From the IMG/VR virus record IMGVR_UViG_3300025732_000073, positions 1 to 46,766 of that record: 46,766 nt of DNA. One strand, 5' to 3'. Below the pieces are notes generated by a model. The model saw nothing but the letters and a program-made list of their open reading frames with translations. It was not told where the DNA came from and searched no databases. The position numbers and the translations under genes were made by a program. Each line of letters starts with the position of its first letter. Position 1 is the stretch's first letter. The DNA is from a virus. Shown piece by piece: positions 42,517 to 46,766 of this stretch.

Positions 42517-42683
42517 CAGAACCACCCGAACCAGAGGCCCGTACCGTGAATCCAAGCGATGGGGACCAGAAGTGCCCCTGCCACAAGGAAGCCCCACGAA
42601 GCGGTTTTCAAACAGACCACAATGTGCGTGAGCCACGCAGCGATGACCCAAAGGCCAGCGCCAATAATGAAGAAGCTGTTCAT
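42516..42683 (-). CDS. Small two-helix membrane protein
   Basis: A short gene of 55 residues, ATG at 42683, between two coupled neighbours: an ATGA overlap upstream and a TGATG overlap downstream. The product is almost wholly hydrophobic: MNSFFIIGAGLWVIAAWLTH and SWGFLVAGALLVPIAWIHGT. Two membrane segments are separated by a short basic loop (CLKTAS). Such proteins occur as superinfection exclusion or holin-like proteins; no specific assignment. Confidence 0.6.
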   Translation of the reverse strand: MNSFFIIGAGLWVIAAWLTHIVVCLKTASWGFLVAGALLVPIAWIHGTGLWFGWF

Positions 42684-43021
42684 AGGTCAAGTCCTTGTGT
42701 GAGTGAATCAAGCCGGGTGAGTTGATCTGACAGGATGCCATTGAAAGAAGCCAATTGCATGGTCAAACTCGAGCCAGAGGCTGGCCCGTTGCGAAGTCCT
42801 GGTGTCGTCTCAGACTGTGGGAGCAGCACAGGAGCGAGTATGTTGTGCAGCAAGTCGATGCTGCACATCAATGCGCTGAGGTTTTTATCCATGTACTGGA
42901 GCTCGCGCATCAGTCCGCTTTCCTCGCGCTTGGCCGTCTCCTGGTACCCAATGGGGCCACTGCCCCCCTGAATGGCTTGCGAATTGGCTGCGTAATTTCT
43001 CATTTCTCCAAACGGGCTCAT
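42680..43021 (-). CDS. Small protein, unknown
   Basis: 113 residues, ATG in an ATGA overlap. It begins MSPFGEMRNYAANSQAIQGG and contains a helical segment ESGLMRELQYMDKNLSALMC. There is no motif I recognise. Coupled translation with both neighbours supports it as a gene. Confidence 0.55.
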   Translation of the reverse strand: MSPFGEMRNYAANSQAIQGGSGPIGYQETAKREESGLMRELQYMDKNLSALMCSIDLLHNILAPVLLPQSETTPGLRNGPASGSSLTMQLASFNGILSDQLTRLDSLTQGLDL

Positions 43022-43560
43022 CGTGCGTTCCCCTCGAGGCGGTCAGCGATCAGCTTGGCGTAGCCAGCAATGTCAGTCCAGTGATCGACCTTGTCAGGGT
43101 TGCCGTTGACGATGCGGCCAATCTTGTGGACGATCATCTCCAGCGCCTCCCACTGGTCGTCTGCGAACGTCTTGCCATGCTTCTGCGCATGCTCAGCCAT
43201 GGCCCGCTTCATTGCCTGCATGAGCGCAGCGCCGTCTTTGAACTTGCCGTAGTCCAGGGCACGCGTGTCGAGGACCGTGTCCACGTCCGTCTGCTTGGCC
43301 TTTTCAATTGCCTTGCGGGTGGCCTCGTCTGCCGGGTGATCCGGTACGTCCTTCAGGGACACGCCAAAAGCCTCGTCAAGCGTCTCCGGTGTATCCAACA
43401 GCTCAGGCGGCTGCCAAGATTCCTCACGCGCTCGAGCGCGGATTTTGTAGGTGTAAGAGAGGTTTGTCTTAAACTTCTTGGCCACCTTGGCCACGGAGAC
43501 CTCAGGATGATCCTTGAAGTACTGGATCATGTTCAATGTTTTTTGGGCTATTGGTTTCAT
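43018..43560 (-). CDS. HTH protein with C-terminal DUF6378-like domain
   Basis: 180 residues. The N-terminal 45 residues (TLNMIQYFKDHPEVSVAKVA, then KKFKTNLSYTYKIRARAR) look like a helix-turn-helix of DNA-binding type. The C-terminal 75 residues contain FADDQWEALEMIVHKIGRIV and NGNPDKVDHWTDIAGYAKLI, matching a DUF6378-like domain as I remember it. This combination of regulator and DUF6378-like domain is unusual. It overlaps its neighbours by ATGA on both sides. Confidence 0.6.
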   Translation of the reverse strand: MKPIAQKTLNMIQYFKDHPEVSVAKVAKKFKTNLSYTYKIRARAREESWQPPELLDTPETLDEAFGVSLKDVPDHPADEATRKAIEKAKQTDVDTVLDTRALDYGKFKDGAALMQAMKRAMAEHAQKHGKTFADDQWEALEMIVHKIGRIVNGNPDKVDHWTDIAGYAKLIADRLEGNAR

Positions 43561-43691
43561 AGTGGTGCTTCCTCAGCGTCAGTTGGGTATGCAGTTTTCT
43601 TTTCAGTGGTCTCGGGAAACCGCTTGGGGTCCAAGCGCTCAAAGGGCCACCACCCCTTGTACTCTTCCTCAGTCAATCGTTTTTGCTTCAT
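43557..43691 (-). CDS. 44-residue acidic/basic protein
   Basis: A short gene, ATG at 43691 after AAAGGAAAACC. The product begins MKQKRLTEEEYKGWWPFERL and ends DAEEAPL. The start overlaps the end of the upstream gene by 23 bases and the stop overlaps the next gene's ATG (ATGA). Coupling on both sides supports a real gene. Function unknown. Confidence 0.5.
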   Translation of the reverse strand: MKQKRLTEEEYKGWWPFERLDPKRFPETTEKKTAYPTDAEEAPL

Positions 43692-44163
43692 GGTTTTCCT
43701 TTCTAGTTACTATCGGTCGCGCCTTCTTCGCAACGATTGTCTTGCGCACCAGATCAATCGCCTTCTCCAACTCTGATACAGTACAGACTGCTAACTGAGC
43801 ATCATGAATCTCCATGCCGAGATTCAATGAGTTGAGTTCGGGTCCACGCAAAATAAACCTGCCGGTCTCCGCTCCTCTGCTTCCCACAGCGTACAAAGCG
43901 TCCTGCGCGGCCCGAATCTCAACCTGCCAGTCTTCACCAATGCGCATCAGAGCTAACGCCTCTGTCATGTTCAGCGCAGCAATCACCACGTCAATGTCAT
44001 CCCTCGTCGCCTCGCCCCTGCGAATAGCATCCAGACAACTGTGGTTCTTGATCATCAAATCAGTGCCAGCACTGATCGACCCGACCTTCTTCATCCCACC
44101 AAGGACATAGGACAACGGATCAGGGATCACGCCCCGGGGCCGGTACTTGCTGCGCTTTCTCAT
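43669..44163 (-). CDS. Conserved phage protein MRKRSKYRPRG type
   Basis: 164 residues, starting in a TGATG overlap. It begins MRKRSKYRPRGVIPDPLSYV and has IKNHSCLDAIRRGEATRDDI, then ALNMTEALALMRIGEDWQVE, a pattern I recall from many phage accessory proteins. The second half contains ELNSLNLGMEIHDAQLAVCT. Function unknown. It encodes an RKENHE end whose codons hold the ribosome site of the next gene. Confidence 0.7.
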   Translation of the reverse strand: MRKRSKYRPRGVIPDPLSYVLGGMKKVGSISAGTDLMIKNHSCLDAIRRGEATRDDIDVVIAALNMTEALALMRIGEDWQVEIRAAQDALYAVGSRGAETGRFILRGPELNSLNLGMEIHDAQLAVCTVSELEKAIDLVRKTIVAKKARPIVTRKENHEAKTID

Positions 44164-44372
44164 CAGACAATCTTTCGCTTGGTCACCGTCTCTTGGATAT
44201 CCTCAACCCGGATTGCCCCGGCCTTGATGATGATCTCCAGCATGCGCGGCACAGGCGTCTCGCCATTGAGCCAACGCGACATGGTTCGGTAGTCCACGCC
44301 CAGGTAGTTGGCCAGCTCCCCGCGTGGGACCCCTAGCCATTCGATGTAGTCTTGTAGTTCTCGTCCTGTCAT
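44163..44372 (-). CDS. Cro/CI-like helix-turn-helix regulator
   Basis: 69 residues, a typical length for phage Cro-like proteins. The segment GELANYLGVDYRTMSRWLNG, then ETPVPRMLEIII, is a classic HTH_XRE pattern (recognition helix around YRTMSRWL). It begins in an ATGA overlap. It likely represses or modulates transcription; the palindrome at 32914-32925 is a candidate binding site, by inference. No integrase or cI/cro pair is visible. Confidence 0.75.
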   Translation of the reverse strand: MTGRELQDYIEWLGVPRGELANYLGVDYRTMSRWLNGETPVPRMLEIIIKAGAIRVEDIQETVTKRKIV

Positions 44373-44569
44373 TCATCTTCTCCTTTCAAGTCCCTGCTCT
44401 TCAGCACCGCCTTCTTGGCAGCTTCCAGGGATGTGTACTTCTTGCTCGTGCTCTTGACCCAAAACAATTCATCGCTGAGCCCACGGCTGATCTCATCGAG
44501 CACTTCCCCATCGGCTGCTTCCAGCACCCATTGGTTGATGCCCCAGGTTTTCCAGTTCAGGGTTTTCAA
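44369..44569 (-). CDS. Small protein, unknown
   Basis: 66 residues, TTG start (44569) with a strong AAGGAGAGG site 10-14 bases upstream. It begins MKTLNWKTWGINQWVLEAAD and ends LKSRDLKGEDE. The central part is acidic. No motif is recognised; the ATGA overlap with the HTH gene suggests coupling. Confidence 0.55.
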   Translation of the reverse strand: MKTLNWKTWGINQWVLEAADGEVLDEISRGLSDELFWVKSTSKKYTSLEAAKKAVLKSRDLKGEDE

Positions 44570-44582
44570 ATGTTCCTCTCCT

Positions 44583-44897
44583 TTACTTTGTAATTGGTAT
44601 CGCCACGGGTTGCCCGAATCCGACAGTGCTTACATAAGCCACAGTACACCAGTCACCGGGGCGCAAAGAGTCGTCAAACTCATGCACGATCCCCAGCGGA
44701 TACTTCTTGTCCCACTCTTTCATTTGCGGTTCGCTGTCGGCCCAACACTTTGAAACAATGAGGCACTTGGATGCGGCGTACCCCACCACATACGCCTGCG
44801 GGTGAACGTGGCGCGGCTTGCTTATCAGCTTCCATTTTTTCTTTTTGCACCACGCCTCGACTGCGGCAATGGCCTCTTTGTGTAACTTGGTGGTCAT
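44583..44897 (-). CDS. Small protein, unknown
   Basis: 104 residues, ATG in the junction AGAAAGAACACATGACC. It begins MTTKLHKEAIAAVEAWCKKK. It has three Cys and a basic N-terminal helix. There is no membrane segment. Function unknown; a 13-base gap separates it from the next gene. Confidence 0.55.
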   Translation of the reverse strand: MTTKLHKEAIAAVEAWCKKKKWKLISKPRHVHPQAYVVGYAASKCLIVSKCWADSEPQMKEWDKKYPLGIVHEFDDSLRPGDWCTVAYVSTVGFGQPVAIPITK

Positions 44898-45178
44898 GTG
44901 TTCTTTCTCCTTAATGTCTGTTCAATCGCCCTAGCAAACTCATTAAACCCACCGCCCTCTTGCGTGTCATCAAAGGCAATGTCGATGTCTTGCTGAGTCA
45001 GCCCAACCCATTCACGTGGGTGTTGCATAGTGGGTGAAAAGAATTTTTCAAACAGTTTTGCCATGCCGCCATGCTCACCGCACAACCAATCAATAGTTTC
45101 ATCGGTGTCTTCACCGGCCTGTAATGCCAGTCGTTCAACTGCTTGATAAAGCCGTTTGCTTTGCTCTTGTTTGCTCAC
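44894..45178 (-). CDS. Small WVGLT-motif protein (pair member 1)
   Basis: 94 residues with a GTG start overlapping the stop of the upstream gene (GTGA). The C-terminal half PREWVGLTQQDIDIAFDDTQ, then ARAIEQTLRRKNT, parallels the end of the gene at 45175-45615. It may share an ancestor with it. The last codons (RRKNT) hold the next gene's Shine-Dalgarno. Function unknown. Confidence 0.55.
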   Translation of the reverse strand: MSKQEQSKRLYQAVERLALQAGEDTDETIDWLCGEHGGMAKLFEKFFSPTMQHPREWVGLTQQDIDIAFDDTQEGGGFNEFARAIEQTLRRKNT

Positions 45179-45615
45179 GTGTTTTTCTCCTTGAGTTGGT
45201 CTAGCGCCCATCGTGCGCCATGTTTGAAACCTTCCGATTCCGTGTAGTCACCGGACACAATCTCAATCTCCTCATCCGTCAGCCCAACCCATTCACGCTG
45301 TGGTTGTGGGGTGGTGTAGAGGGGTGTCCAAATTGGGTTGACCACCTCGTCGCGCAAACTTGCTTCACGGCGCTCAAAATGAAGATGGCGAAGTCCTGTG
45401 CCACTCCATTCGTGCTCAATCCACGCCACCGGCTCCTGCTTCTCAGCCTGCTCTATGGCTTGGCGTAGGGATGTGATGGCGGGGTCGCACAGGTCATGCG
45501 CCTCCAAAACATGGTGCAGCGGCGGGTCAATGTCCCATGCGCTAAGTTCTTCTGCCAGCGCCTTTTTGCATTTCTCCAACGCCTCCAGCGCCTGTTTCAT
45601 TGCTTCTATGGTCAT
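45175..45615 (-). CDS. WVGLT-motif protein (pair member 2), EALEKCKKAL type
   Basis: 146 residues. It begins MTIEAMKQALEALEKCKKAL, and contains LRQAIEQAEKQEPVAWIEHE and PLYTTPQPQREWVGLTDEEI, a pattern I recall from small accessory proteins of betaproteobacterial and enteric phages. The REWVGLT and GFxxxARxxxxQLKEKNT end resembles the gene at 44894. Its last codons (LKEKNT) hold the Shine-Dalgarno of that gene. Function unknown. Confidence 0.65.
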   Translation of the reverse strand: MTIEAMKQALEALEKCKKALAEELSAWDIDPPLHHVLEAHDLCDPAITSLRQAIEQAEKQEPVAWIEHEWSGTGLRHLHFERREASLRDEVVNPIWTPLYTTPQPQREWVGLTDEEIEIVSGDYTESEGFKHGARWALDQLKEKNT

Positions 45616-45839
45616 CGCTTCATCCCCCTGATGTAGATCGCAAAGCTGCTGACAGTGTCAGGGCCAAAGGAGGACGAGAACTTCTCCACGGCCCGCGCAA
45701 CCTCCTCAATGGTCTCGTTACGTACCCTCGCACGGTACGGATCAAGCTCCCTGGTCAGCACTACCTTGTCAGCAATCTGACGTTTGCGCCAACCCTGGGC
45801 ATGCTCAATGCGCTCAAAGGCCTCATCCTCCTCGGTCAT
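45612..45839 (-). CDS. Small protein, unknown
   Basis: 75 residues, ATG overlapping the end of the upstream gene by 17 bases. It begins MTEEDEAFERIEHAQGWRKR and contains a helical ETIEEVARAVEKF segment. Ends in an ATGA overlap. No known motif. Confidence 0.55.
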   Translation of the reverse strand: MTEEDEAFERIEHAQGWRKRQIADKVVLTRELDPYRARVRNETIEEVARAVEKFSSSFGPDTVSSFAIYIRGMKR

Positions 45840-46038
45840 TACTCTCTCCCCGCTTTTGCATCTCCATCATGTGCAGCAATCGGGCATACATGTCAGCACC
45901 CGTGTTGCGCATGTACTCCTTCATGTCCAAAATGCCAGGGAGCGCGGCCACCGGAACATTCACCTCGATCAAACAGCCCGCCTGCTCCATGGTGATCCTC
46001 AAGACCGGAATGTCCCGGTCATCATTCGTTTCTTTCAT
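45823..46038 (-). CDS. Small protein, unknown
   Basis: 71 residues from the ATG in an ATGA overlap (a longer upstream start would run into the preceding gene). It begins MKETNDDRDIPVLRITMEQA and has EVNVPVAALPGILDMKEYMR. Mildly acidic and possibly alpha/beta. Function unknown. Confidence 0.55.
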   Translation of the reverse strand: MKETNDDRDIPVLRITMEQAGCLIEVNVPVAALPGILDMKEYMRNTGADMYARLLHMMEMQKRGESNDRGG

Positions 46039-46229
46039 AGTTCCTCCGGGTCGTAACCCTCTGCAGTTAAAAAAGTGTCCAGCAACCAATGCGCCTTCTC
46101 TTCCAAATGGGTCGGCACCCTACGCTCCACGTAGGTCGTCTCGACCTTGGGCTTGGTCGGCTTGATACCATCCCCCCAATCCACCACCATGCCCTCGCCC
46201 TTGACAGGCGCGTCACTCCAGTTTGTCAT
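46035..46229 (-). CDS. Small protein, unknown
   Basis: 64 residues, ATG overlapping the preceding stop by one base (TGATG). It begins MTNWSDAPVKGEGMVVDWGD and ends LLDTFLTAEGYDPEEL. It is acidic at the end. No motif recognised. Confidence 0.5.
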   Translation of the reverse strand: MTNWSDAPVKGEGMVVDWGDGIKPTKPKVETTYVERRVPTHLEEKAHWLLDTFLTAEGYDPEEL

Positions 46230-46441
46230 CAGTCATCCCCCTGGTACGGGTTCATCCCCGGTTGATCAATAGCCCCGCGTGACCCGTCCCGCCACTCGGA
46301 ACACGTGACACGGCTCACGGTGTACCGCTTGAAATTGCGCGACTTCGGATTCAAGCACGCCGCCGATACGTCCGCCGCATCCGCCGAAGCAAGCATCTCG
46401 GACCAATACCGGCAATCCTCACAATTTCCCTGGTTCAACAT
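46229..46441 (-). CDS. Small Cys-rich protein, possible zinc ribbon
   Basis: 70 residues from the ATG at 46441. CEDC (in MLNQGNCEDCRYWSEML), a later Cys in AACLNPKSRN and another in RVTCSEWRDG give four Cys, which may bind zinc. A longer start at 46552 would overlap the upstream gene and is less likely. Short Cys-rich proteins with this NCxxCRYW pattern are common in phages. Confidence 0.55.
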   Translation of the reverse strand: MLNQGNCEDCRYWSEMLASADAADVSAACLNPKSRNFKRYTVSRVTCSEWRDGSRGAIDQPGMNPYQGDD

Positions 46442-46442
46442 G

Positions 46443-46682
46443 TCACTGCCCTGCTTTCTTGAAGTGCTCGTCCGCATCCTTGTAGAACGACATGAACAGG
46501 TGGATCGCCCTGTGCATGTCCATGTTCGCCGCCCGGGCCATCCCCGCCGCAACCTTCGTTGACGACAGCACGCAAATGCGCTTGTCCTTCGAGACCTTCA
46601 TCATTGCGTCCGTCATCGCCTCGGTCATTGCCTTGGCGTCGGCCTTCATGCGGGCCATCTCTTCTTTGGTTATTTCACTCAT
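46443..46682 (-). CDS. Small helical protein, unknown
   Basis: 79 residues, ATG in an ATGA overlap. It begins MSEITKEEMARMKADAKAMT, rich in Met and Ala and helical, with a second half containing HRAIHLFMSFYKDADEHFKK. No known motif. It is one base before the next gene's start. Confidence 0.55.
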   Translation of the reverse strand: MSEITKEEMARMKADAKAMTEAMTDAMMKVSKDKRICVLSSTKVAAGMARAANMDMHRAIHLFMSFYKDADEHFKKAGQ

Positions 46683-46766
46683 GATTTTTCCTTCAATACA
46701 TGGGCACCAACGCTCATGCCACTTAAATACACCGCCGCCAAAGCCTGCTGGAATGTGCAGCCGCCA
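46679..46766 (-). CDS. Partial gene running off the right edge
   Basis: The leftward frame is open to the window end, encoding at least GGCTFQQALAAVYLSGMSVG, then AHVLKEKS and a stop in an ATGA overlap with the next gene. Only the last 28 residues are visible. The continued coupling shows that the array extends beyond the window. The product cannot be identified. Confidence 0.45.
   Translation of the reverse strand, partial: GGCTFQQALAAVYLSGMSVGAHVLKEKS

Noticed and set aside
42517-42741. Longer N-terminus for the gene ending at 42232
   Set aside because: The extension overlaps the small two-helix membrane gene and reads as an antisense-like, Cys/His/Arg-rich sequence; ATG 42516 fits the TGATG coupling.
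1-46766. tRNA, rRNA, integrase, transposase and CRISPR searches by eye
   Set aside because: No convincing cloverleaf, rRNA segment, tyrosine or serine recombinase motif, DDE transposase or spaced repeat array was noticed on either strand. A tRNA scan could still find one I missed.

Overview
This window is most of the genome of a tailed double-stranded DNA phage. It has no rRNA, tRNA, transposase, integrase or CRISPR array. Nearly every base is coding, most genes abut or overlap by 1-4 bases, and the gene set is capsid, tail, injected virion proteins, lysis, replication and a long array of small accessory genes. There is no tape-measure or sheath gene. Instead there are head-tail adaptors, a stabilisation/nozzle-like protein and four very large low-complexity internal proteins, which points to a short-tailed (podovirus-like) particle. 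Strong Shine-Dalgarno sites, sigma70-like promoter elements and the style of the small accessory proteins suggest a Gram-negative host. A freshwater betaproteobacterium is my guess, not something shown. Terminase and portal genes are not seen and presumably lie beyond the left edge, which cuts a scaffold-like gene.

Layout. 1-30663 (+) is the late region: scaffold-like protein, head proteins, a gpT-like major capsid protein, small head/connector proteins, two adaptor-like proteins flanking a zinc-ribbon protein, structural proteins, a 1509-residue glycine-rich fibre, a collar-type fibre, a stabilisation-like protein, four injected-protein candidates (17954-28539), a Dps-like mini-ferritin, membrane proteins, a 3-TM holin, an M15 endopeptidase lysin and a tiny Lys/Ala-rich protein. 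A strong terminator ends this region inside the 3' end of the opposing gene. 30677-32868 (-) is a two-gene operon: a PD-(D/E)XK nuclease and a SNF2-type helicase. 32869-32955 is a divergent control region with a perfect -35 box and a palindromic operator candidate. 32956-41469 (+) is the replication region: SSB-like candidate, archaeo-eukaryotic-type primase, a small-gene cluster with recent duplications, a UvrD-like helicase and a family A DNA polymerase. 41444-46766 (-) is a leftward array of 18 small, translationally coupled genes with three helix-turn-helix candidates, running off the right edge.

How it fits together. The replication genes form a replisome without a visible DnaB-type helicase: AEP-type primase, SF1 and SF2 helicases, PolA with proofreading and a RecB-like nuclease. 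The polymerase has Leu at the position equivalent to E. coli Pol I Phe762. The items I rate most worth following are the Dps-like protein with an intact ferroxidase residue pattern, the divergent promoter/operator, the duplicated cassette genes with conserved junctions, the terminator embedded in an opposing gene, and the possible structured leader before the primase.
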